A DNA stretch of 64,000 bases from Congeria kusceri (taxonomy: Eukaryota; Mollusca; Bivalvia; Myida; Dreissenidae). Shown piece by piece: positions 1 to 9,655 of the stretch (position 1 is its first letter; the number at the start of each line of letters is the position of its first letter). The stretch lies in NCBI GenBank assembly GCA_027627225.1, contig CM051029.1:71720578-71784577 (forward strand), read 5' to 3'. The translations under genes and the position numbers were made by a program. The notes beneath the pieces are model-generated. The model did not search any database. It worked only from the letters and a program-made list of their open reading frames with translations, and was not told the origin of the DNA.

Positions 1-200
1 AAACTGTTATCCTCATATATTATAGCATTTTTACAAATACAATTAAAGCAAATACAATTTGAACAAATTTGATTAAATAATGTAAATCTATTACCATTCA
101 AGTTAACATTTGCGTGACTGTCATCGTACCCCTAATAAAGTCGCCTACAGTTTTCTGTCGAGTGATTGTTCATGTTGCAATTTCCACAGAAGACGCTGTA

Positions 201-1842
201 TCACAACGATCTGTTGCCACGAGGATAATGCCATTCGGTAAAGTTATTCTGCCCGGGTCCTTTGGCAGAGTGATTACTCTCACTTTCGGGTCGCACCAGA
301 TGGGAGCGCATGTCCCCTCCTTGGTGAGAGTCACTTCCGGTATACTGATACGCTGCATAGCTGCCACTGTATATCCGCCGTCCACGTCCGCTACCCCACT
401 CCTGCGATGAAACGGGATGTGAAGATTGTCCGTTATAGAGAATGTTTTCCGAGGGTTGTATGTTGCTCGGATATCCCGGGTACAGCCGCGTACTTCCGTT
501 ACCTGACAGTGCTGGTCCAATTGTGTCATGGTGATTGTAGCCGTCTTGACGACGCACATTTGGATTACCACCAGGTCTGAATGGGTAAGCAGGTGTAGGC
601 TGGTTTCTGCGATTCTGCTGATTTTCAGGCCCAGTTCCCGGCAGTGGGGCTTGATGATAGGCACGCAGGCATTGATCCTACGTACTAGGAGACTGGTTCC
701 CTTCCGGTTTAGGTGAATACCATCTCTATCGTAGTATTGCATGACTACCTCACCGTCACCGATGACAAACGATTTGTGCACATTTATGTAGTCAACTTCA
801 TCAGCGCTGAATTGCCTTGACTGACATTTAATTGCCTCGTTTAGCTGGATAACATCCACGTCTTTTCGGGGCGTAAGTGACGACAGGTGTACAAAGCATC
901 CTTGCTGAATCAAATATGACGTCAATTGTTTCAGCTCGTCCATTATTTCCGCGAGTGTTTTCCCGTCGCTGACGTTATTTCCGCCGATATACAATATTAC
1001 TTTCTTGTATGACGACAAATCAGTTGCACGAAGGCGATTTGAAACCTCCTTGACCTTTGCCCCACTCATTAAAATCACATCTACCGTACTATTTAGTCCC
1101 TGTGGATTTATGTTTTTTACAATAGAGTCATCAATGAGCATTGTTTTGTTTCGATCAAGCACGAATCATTGTTAAGTTGAACATACGGTGTCTTCTGAAG
1201 TGTGTTGACTGTTGAGGATGCTCCATTCTCATTCGGCGATACGACATCATTGTTTAAATGTTTTCCGTTTCTCTCGGCTGGCAGCGTCACATTTCTGTGT
1301 TCATTGCTTGGTGTACTTTGAGCGCTACCTCCGTTTAAGCAGCTGTCATTCTCTCGGTAAGCGGAAGTTGAAGATGCCCGCCTCAACTGATGACTAATAG
1401 CTAAAGACGGTCGCGGTGCATTCAGCGTCTTCAAAGCGTCTGAAATTAACTGCAACTTTCTGATGTATGTTTCGCTTATTTTGTCTCTTGAATATGGTTT
1501 CCCACAGTTTTCTCCAGATCGTGAATGGAAGCTTGAACAGATAACATAATTTCTAACAAACGTTTCTCGCAAACGTATTTCAATCGCATTGATTATACTT
1601 GGTAAGTGCTGTTCAATAGAAGTTTTTGTTCCTTTACCATTCACCAAACAACTGCTGGTAGTATGATACATATTGAGAGTATTGGAATTCTTACCAATCA
1701 AAACTTTGTATCTGGTTTCGACATTCCGCTGCTGCTTGTCAAAGACTGGTGATTTCACACACTGTTCTGTTTGTGCATCTGCCAAGTCTACTTGAAGTTA
1801 AATGCATTCAAAACTGGACTCAACGTCTCCGTCTAACTTCAT
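201..1842 (-). pseudogene. Broken LINE ORF1 with SGNH esterase domain
   Basis: Three minus-strand reading-frame pieces follow one another: about 1842-1117, 1162 to about 630, and about 640-201. The middle piece carries an SGNH/GDSL hydrolase fold: a DDSIVKNI block with the nucleophile Ser, a GGNN block and a DGIHLN block with the Asp/His pair. The last piece is rich in Gln, Asn, Pro, Ser and Gly, like a disordered ORF1 tail. CR1-like non-LTR retrotransposons are known to encode an esterase domain in ORF1, which is why I assign it there. Lesions seen: an in-frame TAA at 1798-1800, 14 codons after an ATG at 1842; a frameshift near 1140-1160; a second frameshift near 620-640. The Gly before the catalytic Ser is Asp here (GDS expected). 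ORF2 would lie left of the window. A host SGNH gene is possible but less likely given the damage. Confidence 0.6.
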
Positions 1843-3935
1843 ACGATCACAAGACAAGGTCTTCTACTTCCACAAGGCCATTCGATCTAACGCTGTCATT
1901 GAAGAAACCAAGAATGTATGACACTGAAGTATGAAATATATTAAGACAGAGAGATTGGAAATGCACGATTTCAATATATTTTTCTCTTTGTTATCTTCGA
2001 TTGTTTTGTTGTTCTGATGCTGATTTGTAGTTTTTGTTTTGTAGTTTTGTTTGTGTTTGTGTTTTCTGCTTTTTTCTTAGTGTAGTATTTGTTTGTTTTG
2101 CTGTTCTTTTTGTAGTCTGTTTTTAATTTGTTTAGAGTTGTATAACATCATGACGGTTTATTTACATGTATATTATCTATATATTTATCTAGATTATTGT
2201 ACTTTTAAGTATCACACAGCAAAACACAGGTACGCACGGTAAATCCATATTTGGAATGTCTTTCTTGTTAATGATTAATATGTGTTCAGTTCTAGCTGTT
2301 AAAACTTGATTCAATATAAATACGTGAATGATGTAACATTTGTATACTCTTAATAGTTTGCGACTTTCATGACATCTACGTGATTTCCAGGATTTGTGGA
2401 TATTCTTTCTTCCAGCAATGTACAATAATAGCATAACACATAATGCATACTCAAATTAAGAGCTATTTGGTTTTTCTTTGAGCACTCTACATATTGTTGA
2501 GAGTCAACATGGGTTAATAGTAAATTACCTAACCATGAAAATGTGTCCTTCTCAACAGTTTAAAGTGTTAGTACGTACTTGATTTCAATCGTCATTAGTG
2601 GAAATTATCCATGATTCGTCACCTATTTCCGCGAAGCCCATTTTGTTTATACGCGTCATTCATTTATTAGAAATGCATTCGTGCCAATTGTCACTGTTTT
2701 TCAATAGATTTATCGTCAAAAGGGCTAGTAAAGTAGGTACGTCTTGAATGATTTCAGACAATGTTTATTGAATTAATACTTTAACTGCGTTCAAACGAAC
2801 CTTTCAAGTCAGCCATTTTTGTTGTTGTTTTGTTTACTTCCTGTGTGCACTCTAACGGCCGAAAAGAATTTGTTTACGCTAGTGACTTAAACAAGCTGAT
2901 TTGTGTTGTTTTAAGACATTAAATACATGTTCGTGTTCGCTTTGCACATTGCAAAGTTACAATGAATCAGACGAACTTACAGACGGTATCTTGTTAAAAT
3001 AATTTGGTTGATTACAAGAGAAACTAAGAATCGGGCCATTAGTAGTTTTAATCCAAAATTAAGAGTCCGGAAATGATAAGACATCTCCCTCTGTCATACC
3101 TATGGTGCAAATAAAAATAATTAAATCTAAACAAATGATGAATCTGTTTCTCAAATTAGAACTTATTACTGTGTATGCTATTTTGGAATGTTCCTGGCGA
3201 ATAACCACTTACTATTCTGCTTAAAATGTTGAAGTATGAAGTCTAACCTAAGGTGTTCGAAAAAAGGTTGGAAGAATTAAGCGTGACCAGGGCAGCCACT
3301 ATCAAACATACTACAAACAGCATATGCAAGATGTATGTTTTCGTTTCATATTTGAAGTAAATGTACACTACTTTTTAACAATGCACCCAGTTATAGAATT
3401 AAAATGTGTCATTTAAACACAGATTAAAAATTAATGTTAAGTGACCGAAAACTGGTTGTACCGGGATATATTTGTGATTTAACCGTGTTTACCGACTGAT
3501 GTCAATTTAATATCCTATCAAGGTAACAGGAACACAACTTTAATCACCTTTTTTATATAAAAATGTGACCACTTAACAGCGAATAATACTGATAAGGTCA
3601 CTGTTTCAATTACAGTAAAATTGGTAGAAAGTGCGTGTTCCTGTTCCATAAACTAAACTAAAATGAAGGAAACTTATCTCGATATTATTTCCTTCGTTCT
3701 TAAGTGCAATATTCTCAAATCACACAGATATCAAATTTATTTCCAAAATATCCGGCAGTACTTAATTTCATCCTATTTGCTATACAAATACTATATAACT
3801 ACTATGTCGATTGAATTGGAAACACCTTTGTTATGCAATGGTAATCACAAATGCGACATTAACTCGAAAACAGAGTACGTCTTTGTATTTGTCTGTTATA
3901 CATTTTAAGGCTAAGTTAGAAATAAACTTAACACA
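1843..3935. other. AT-rich intergenic DNA, no gene seen
   Basis: There is T-rich low-complexity sequence at about 1985-2130 in the expected upstream flank of the minus-strand LINE relic, then unstructured AT-rich DNA up to the first receptor. The open frame at 3663-3908 has no recognisable domain and AT-rich codon use unlike the receptor; it probably lies in the receptor's promoter or 5' untranslated region. Confidence 0.5.
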
Positions 3936-5204
3936 ATGGAGACCCTGCAAGATCTCAACCGGCGATATGCGGACGCTCTTCTCTCATTGACTATTTTGTT
4001 TGGAGTGTTCACAGCGTGTGGAGTTTTGGGCAACATCTTAGTGCTGGTCGTGTTCTCATGGGGCAGGGCGTTACGCGGGAACGCCTTCCGTGTGTTTGTG
4101 ATATTCCTCGCCTTTGTTGACTTGATTTGCTGTGCGCTGATCTTGCCGACTGAAATAGCTAAACATCGTAACTATTTCAACTTTAAAAGTGTAATTCTTT
4201 GCAAGTTAAAGGTGTTCATAAACATGTGGGGTGCAGTCTCTTGTGATTTAGCGCTTCTGGTGATCTCTGTTGATCGGTACCGGAAGGTCTGTTGTCTTCT
4301 AAAGCGACAGATATCTCAGCGACTCGCTATACAACTGTGCGCAATAATCACATTTGGATTAGCGGTAATAGTTGCTGTTCCCGGCCTGGTGATTTCGGGC
4401 ATTGTGTCCAAAAATAAAACGAACGTTTACAACAATCAGACCGAGGTGTTTGTTTGCACATTCGCCAACGCGTACACTGACCATCCTCTGACACTGATAT
4501 TTAAGCTGCTTTCCGTAGTCATACTTGGGGGAGTCTCGGTATCTGCAGTTGTCTTGTACATGCCGGTCTGCAGACAAGTCTACCTGCACTTGCGAGGAGT
4601 TCCAACTAGTATGAGGTCACTATCTCGGGAACGGAGATATTCCCACCCTATCCAGAGTACCACACAACCGATAAGGCATGATTCAAAAGAAACAAGCTTG
4701 AGAAATGAAATCCATTCCGATGCAGGAGACAAATTAAACCAGGATATTCCTGATGAAATAGAAATTATAAACCAGCCACGTAAAGAAAGAGCAGAAACGA
4801 TTAAAACAACCATTGTAGGTAGCAGTCGCTCTGGGGGTACCATGACCAAATGGACAAAACCGATGTTCTCTACCCTCGAACGCAAGGAATGTCCGGGACA
4901 TTCGTCGACCTACAGCTGTGATTCTCGTCTTTCGACAAGAACATTCCCGTACAAAACTCTGATATGGTTTATCCTGACACTTGTTTTTATTGTAACAAGC
5001 GTCATGTCCCTGACTCTGGCGATGTTGAATCCTGACAACGTCAACAAAGAGCCAGGTGACTACGTGGCGTTCAGTTTGTTCCATCGTCTATTTTACATTA
5101 ACAACTGCATTAACCCGATTGTGTACGCATTGTTTGACAAAAAGTTTCGAAGCGTGTGCAGAAATCTCGGTGGCCGAATACGAGCACTCTGTAGTTTAAA
5201 ATAA
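3936..5204 (+). CDS. Class A (rhodopsin-like) GPCR, paralog 1
   Basis: A complete intronless 422-residue seven-transmembrane receptor. N33 in TM1 (GN motif), D62 in TM2, C89 paired with C174 in extracellular loop 2, DRY at 113-115 and NPIVY at 393-397 define class A. TM1 is about 17-40, TM2 51-72, TM3 89-112, TM4 131-156, TM5 185-210, TM6 340-362 and TM7 376-398. N-glycosylation sequons are at N160 and N167. The third intracellular loop is long (about 211-338) and polar, with an RRYS kinase-type site. Position 3.32 is Asn (N96), so it is not a canonical amine receptor; I favour a peptide ligand but cannot name it. Oddities: no CWxP in TM6, Asp at 3.40 (D104), and Leu (121) where the intracellular-loop-2 proline normally sits. 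The start is chosen because the paralog begins identically (METL) and ATGG follows an A-rich leader. Confidence 0.93.
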   Translation: METLQDLNRRYADALLSLTILFGVFTACGVLGNILVLVVFSWGRALRGNAFRVFVIFLAFVDLICCALILPTEIAKHRNYFNFKSVILCKLKVFINMWGAVSCDLALLVISVDRYRKVCCLLKRQISQRLAIQLCAIITFGLAVIVAVPGLVISGIVSKNKTNVYNNQTEVFVCTFANAYTDHPLTLIFKLLSVVILGGVSVSAVVLYMPVCRQVYLHLRGVPTSMRSLSRERRYSHPIQSTTQPIRHDSKETSLRNEIHSDAGDKLNQDIPDEIEIINQPRKERAETIKTTIVGSSRSGGTMTKWTKPMFSTLERKECPGHSSTYSCDSRLSTRTFPYKTLIWFILTLVFIVTSVMSLTLAMLNPDNVNKEPGDYVAFSLFHRLFYINNCINPIVYALFDKKFRSVCRNLGGRIRALCSLK

Positions 5205-5570
5205 TAATTAAATACGAAAAATGTTATGATATTTAACAATAATAATTTTTAAACGTAAAATCAAAATAAGCAGATAATAATATGGTGTTGATATGTTTAA
5301 GTTAGTTTCTCGAAATAGGCAAATCACATATGTTGATTTGAGACATTAATCAACCTTCGCTCTAACCGTGCGTGCTACATTTGCTCTCCGTAGCAATATT
5401 TTGCCAAGAGTGCAGGCCCTGTATCTATGAAGGTAGCCATTAGTTGTATGTGTAAGAACAAAATGTTTGTCGTCTAAACTAAATGACTATGACTTTTTGT
5501 ATTATTTTTGTGATTATGACATTTTAATGTATACAGAAACTTGAAACTCTAGTTATACCAATATTAAGAT
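5205..5570. other. 3' flank of receptor 1
   Basis: AT-rich DNA directly after the stop, with no gene seen. It presumably holds the 3' untranslated region, but no single polyadenylation signal stands out. Confidence 0.4.
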
Positions 5571-6237
5571 AGAAGGTTATGATAATATAAATTGCCATCG
5601 TCCAAAATTTAATAAAAATGCAAAAAGATTCAGTGGAGGTATATCTGTGTATATTAAAAGCTATTTAAAACAATATGTCGATATTGCAAGTATTGACAAA
5701 AAAAGGCTGTTTTATATATACATTTTGCGTGTTTCAGACTATCGTCCGATCATTTAGAGATAGAATCGGGCAGATTTTATGGTGTTGAGTGCGAACAAAG
5801 ATTATGTCATGTTGTAATATGAATGTTGTAGAATCTGAGTACCACTTCATACAGTGCTGTGATAACTATAGACATTTGAGAAAGAAACATTTAGGAAACA
5901 TCTCGTGGCCAACCATTTATTTATTCAAAACTGTTATGTCATCAAAAAATGTTAAGAATCTGTTAGGTGTGTCTAAATATCTTAAAGAAGCTATGTTATA
6001 CAGAAAAAATACCCTTTCTGAGTATGTAATATTTATGCGTCTTCTGTATCTTTCGTGTATTTGCGTTTCTATTACTATATATCGGTATGCATTGCTATGA
6101 ATATGTAGTCGAACTCATCAAATCATCATTTGTGTGTGTGTATTGATTGCTTGTCTTTGCCATAATTTATTTATTTTGTAAATGGCTAAATGCATTTTTG
6201 TTTTGCCGATCGCCAATAAACTTTGAACTTGAACTTG
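5571..6237 (+). pseudogene. Internally deleted LINE relic (EN fragment joined to 3' end)
   Basis: Positions 5575-5720 translate to a short endonuclease-like stretch containing SGGISVYIKSYLK, typical of LINE apurinic-type endonucleases. After about 70 bases, 5789 to about 6020 encode the C-terminal tail of a LINE reverse transcriptase, with CCNMNVVESEYHF and RHLRKKHL matching the equivalent part of the copy at 12.9 kb. Essentially the whole reverse transcriptase is missing between them. The 3' end reads AATAAACTTTGAACTTGAACTTG at about 6215-6237, a short repeated tail typical of LINEs ending in a microsatellite rather than poly(A). Non-functional. Confidence 0.7.
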
Positions 6238-6780
6238 TCGTCTCAACCACGAATAACCCATACGCAAAGAGACGAAACCAAGCGAGCGTAGCTACATAAC
6301 TGTTAACTCTAATGCGCTGATTTTCATAACATCGTAGCAACAAAGTAGCATGCACTCTCCTCGGAGAGAAATCTGTTTTATTGACAATGCTAGTTTCTAG
6401 GGAAAATATAATTTCCTAACAAAACTTGTAAATCCATTCCACAAGTATATATATTACACGGAACGGTTTTATGTGCAGCACGAAAAACATGTATTTGCGT
6501 AATATTTGTTTGATATTCATTTTCCACTGGCGACAAAAATCAATGCAGTATGTAATTTGTGTTACCAGTAAATATTATATTTCCACTTAGGTCTTTTTAA
6601 GAAGATTAAATTATAAATTATACATATAGATATTACGTTTAACAATATGTTATTGTTCATACTCTGTATTATTGCTGTCTTTGTTGCTGTTTTTGTATTT
6701 TGCATGTTGTTCAATTTAATGGGTTTTGAGTCTGTTTGTTTAGAAATAAACGCTTACTTATTAAAGACCGGTGCTCCATA
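6238..6780. other. AT-rich intergenic DNA
   Basis: No gene, RNA or clear repeat structure is seen in this stretch. Confidence 0.4.
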
Positions 6781-6784
6781 GACA

Positions 6785-7052
6785 ATATTCACAAAGCTCC
6801 TATTTATATAATAGGGAAATCTTAACTTTAGTTGTACTTAGGAGAAAAATTCAGATCAAATGTTATAAGTGAAATCCGGCGATTTCTGTTTACAAAATGG
6901 TCACATACTAAACCTCTAAGCAGCATTTACTAGTTTAAAACATTTAAATGCAAAAAGACCTATACATGAAACAGTCATAGACTTAAGGAATCAGATGAAT
7001 TTAAGACATTTACTCAAGTTTACCCTAAGAAGCTTTGTGAATACGGGCCCTG
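6785..7052. mobile_element. Inverted-repeat element (MITE-like), copy 1
   Basis: The left end contains ATTCACAAAGCTCC and the right end GCTTTGTGAATACGGGCCC, an inverted pair. The interior is shared with the copy at 33.9 kb, for example TTTCTGTTTACAAAA, TACTAGTTTAAAACATT and AGACTTAAG-like stretches in the same order. No coding capacity. It runs straight into the 72-bp array on its right. Confidence 0.65.
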
Positions 7053-7272
7053 AATTGTGAATACGGGCCCTGAATTCGGGTCATTGTTATCAAGCACACG
7101 GACACACATCGGGATTGGGCACGGCTTTGTGAATACGGGCCCTGAATTCGGGTCATTGTTATCAAGCACACGGACACACATCGGGCTTGGGCACGGCTTT
7201 GTGAATACGGGCCCTGAATTCGGGTCATTGTTATCAAGCACACGGACACACATCGGGCTTGGGCAAGAGATT
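7037..7272. repeat. 72-bp tandem repeat, 3 copies plus a partial
   Basis: GTGAATACGGGCCCTGAATT recurs at 7057, 7129 and 7201, giving a 72-bp period, with a truncated copy at 7037. Because 72 is a multiple of three, several frames stay open, producing meaningless repetitive ORFs on both strands. The first 20 bases of the unit equal the terminus of the adjoining inverted-repeat element. Confidence 0.95.
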
Positions 7273-7555
7273 TATAGTTTCATTTTCTCGAGCATGTTTT
7301 GAAAAACTGTCCAGTTTGAGGCGGAAATAAAATGCAATACAAAACTAAAATAATTATAGATTTAGGTAATCAACATGTGATTTTGTTCTATTCGACTTCA
7401 TCATACACTGCCTTGCAATACTAAAGATAGATTTGTAAATGGCAGTCTGCAGTCTAAATGCCATTTTGGGGATACTAGTTGAATATTTTATAATAATAAA
7501 AAAACACCTATTGTCAAATAAACAATATTCGCAGTGCAAAGTAGTCTGAATGTCC

Positions 7556-8135
7556 AATTGATCAATTGATATGTCGTGACACATCCTCATTTGCGGATTC
7601 CGGTTGATTGCCCAATTGATATGTCGTGACACATCCTTATTGGCGGATGCCGGTTGATTGCCCAATTGATATGTCGTGACACATCCTTATTGGCGGATGC
7701 CGGTTGATTGCCCAGTTGATATGTCGTGACACATCCTCATTGGCGGATTCCAGTTGATTGCCCAATTGATATATTGTGACACATCCTTATTGGCGGATGC
7801 CGGTTGATTGCCCAATTGATATGTCGTGACACATCCTTATTGGCGGATGCCGGTTGATTGCCCAGTTGATATGTCGTAACACATCCTTATTGGCGGATGC
7901 CGGTTGATTGCCCAATTGATATGTCTTGACACATCCTCATTGGCGGATTCCGGTTGATTGCCCAATTGATATGTCGTGACACATCCTTATTGGCGGATGG
8001 CGGTTGATTGCCCAATTGATATGTCTTGACACATCCTCATTGGCGGATTCCGGTTGATTGCTCAATTGATATGTCGTGACACATCCTTATTGGCTGATTC
8101 CGGTTGATTGCCTAATTGATATGTTGTGATATATC
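7556..8135. repeat. 50-bp minisatellite, 11 units
   Basis: The block beginning ATGTCGTGACACATCC starts at 7571 and recurs every 50 bases to 8121 without an insertion or deletion. Units differ by single substitutions (for example TTATTGGCGGATGC versus TCATTGGCGGATTC). No spacers, so it is not a CRISPR array. Confidence 0.96.
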
Positions 8136-8726
8136 GAGATGCGTCATATTTGGCATACTCGGGGAAAACTATGCATTGTATGTAACTATGGAGGAAGTGG
8201 GCGAAGCGACATGCTGATATAGAGATTTTAAAAACTAGGAAAAACAAAAAAGGCGCAGACTCGTAACTGCTTTAATGAAACTTTGGCGAATTATTTTACA
8301 AAAATGTTTATATGTGTTTATCTTTGCGATATACTAACGTTCTTGGAAGCCGTTCACCATTTTGAAAATTTCAGTCAAAGCAGTATAGTGATGACATTTA
8401 CCTGGTCAAACATAATTTACAAACCAAAACAAAGAAATTATAATCTAAAACTTAAAGTGTCCATAATACATTGACAAAACAAACATCAGAAAAAAATGAA
8501 ATATTAAATACAGCCTTCTACTTTTGATATGTCAGATGTCATGGTAGATGAAGGCAGATTGGTAACTTTTTGTTGTATACCACGGCCATGTCCAAGCGCT
8601 AACTCCCAATGTTTTTTAAAAGGATTGTATATGTATTTTGTAAGTTGTTATGTGTGTGACTAAGTAAGGTAATTCAGTGGAAATACCTGTATATATTCGC
8701 GGGACTGTACGCGTGGACAGGTCTGG
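8136..8726. other. Spacer DNA between arrays
   Basis: AT-rich with no recognised gene. The short open frame at 8283-8474 has no domain or splice context. Confidence 0.4.
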
Positions 8727-8988
8727 GGCCATATCCACGAAGCTCCTAAGGAAAATCTTAAATTAAGTCATATTTAAGTGAAAATTGAAATAAAATTTCC
8801 ATTAGAAAAAATCCATATTTTATATTTAAAATATGGTAAAATAAGAAGCATCTGTTGATTCTTTACAAGATTAAAACCATTTCAAACCAAATAAACGTTA
8901 AATAAACCATCCAAATACTTAAGGAAATTCGTGATTTTAAGAAATGTACTTAAGTTATCCCTAAGGACCTTTGTGGATATGGGCCCTG
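8727..8988. mobile_element. Inverted-repeat element (MITE-like), copy 2
   Basis: It begins GGGGCCATATCCACGAAGC with TCCTAAGG and ends CCCTAAGGACCTTTGTGG followed by ATATGGGCCCTGG, the inverted counterpart. The family is the same as at 6.8 and 33.9 kb, but the interior has diverged and is very AT-rich. Confidence 0.7.
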
Positions 8989-8989
8989 G

Positions 8990-9655
8990 AATCACTTTGG
9001 AAAGGCCTATCTACGTTGATAGAAATACCTCTTTGGAAAGGCCTATATACGTTGATAGAAATACCACTTTGGAAAGGCCTATATACGTTGATAGAAATAC
9101 CACTTTGGAAAGGCCTATATACGTTGATAGAAATACCACTTTGGAAAGGCCTATATACGTTAACAGAAATACCACTTTGGAAAGGCCTATATACGTGAAC
9201 AGAAATACCTGTAAGGAGAGGTTTATTGTTCAATAAAGAGTACACTGAAAGCCTATCTACGTGAACAGAAATACCTGTAAAGGAGAGGTTTATTGTTCAA
9301 TAAAGAGTACACTGACTACAGTGGTATTACCCTGGAATCACTTTGGAAAGGCCTATCTACGTGAACAGAAATACCTGTACGGAGAGGTTTATTGTTCAAT
9401 AAAGAGTACACTGAAAGGCCTATCTACGTTGATAGAAATACCTGTAAGGAGAGGTTTATTGTTCAATAAAGAGTACACTGAAAGGAGTATCTACGTGAAC
9501 AGAAATACCTGTAAAGGAGAGGTTTATTGTTCAATAAAGGGCACACTGCCTACAGTGGTATCACCCTGGAATCACTTTGAAAAGGCCTATCTACGTTGAT
9601 AGAAATACCTGTAAAGGAGAGGTTTATTGTTCAATAAAGAGTACACTGACTACAG
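8990..9655. repeat. Composite tandem array (36-bp unit, then longer units)
   Basis: The first part repeats CTTTGGAAAGGCCTATATAC every 36 bases (phases at 9001, 9037, 9073 and onward to 9181). From about 9200 the units alternate with a block containing AGGAGAGGTTTATTGTTCAA and AAAGAGTACACTG. Two later units re-contain CCCTGGAATCACTTT, the junction with the element at 8988, so the array was built from that junction. Confidence 0.93.

Noticed and set aside
3663..3908. 81-codon frame just before receptor 1
   Set aside because: AT-rich codons, no domain, no counterpart upstream of the paralog.
7020..7302. Repetitive open frames on both strands
   Set aside because: The period of 72 is a multiple of three, so frames stay open by arithmetic; no start context or domain.
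8931..9599. Repeat-protein-like frames (LERPIYVDRNT units)
   Set aside because: The 36-bp minisatellite stays open in several frames and both strands; no sign of coding selection.
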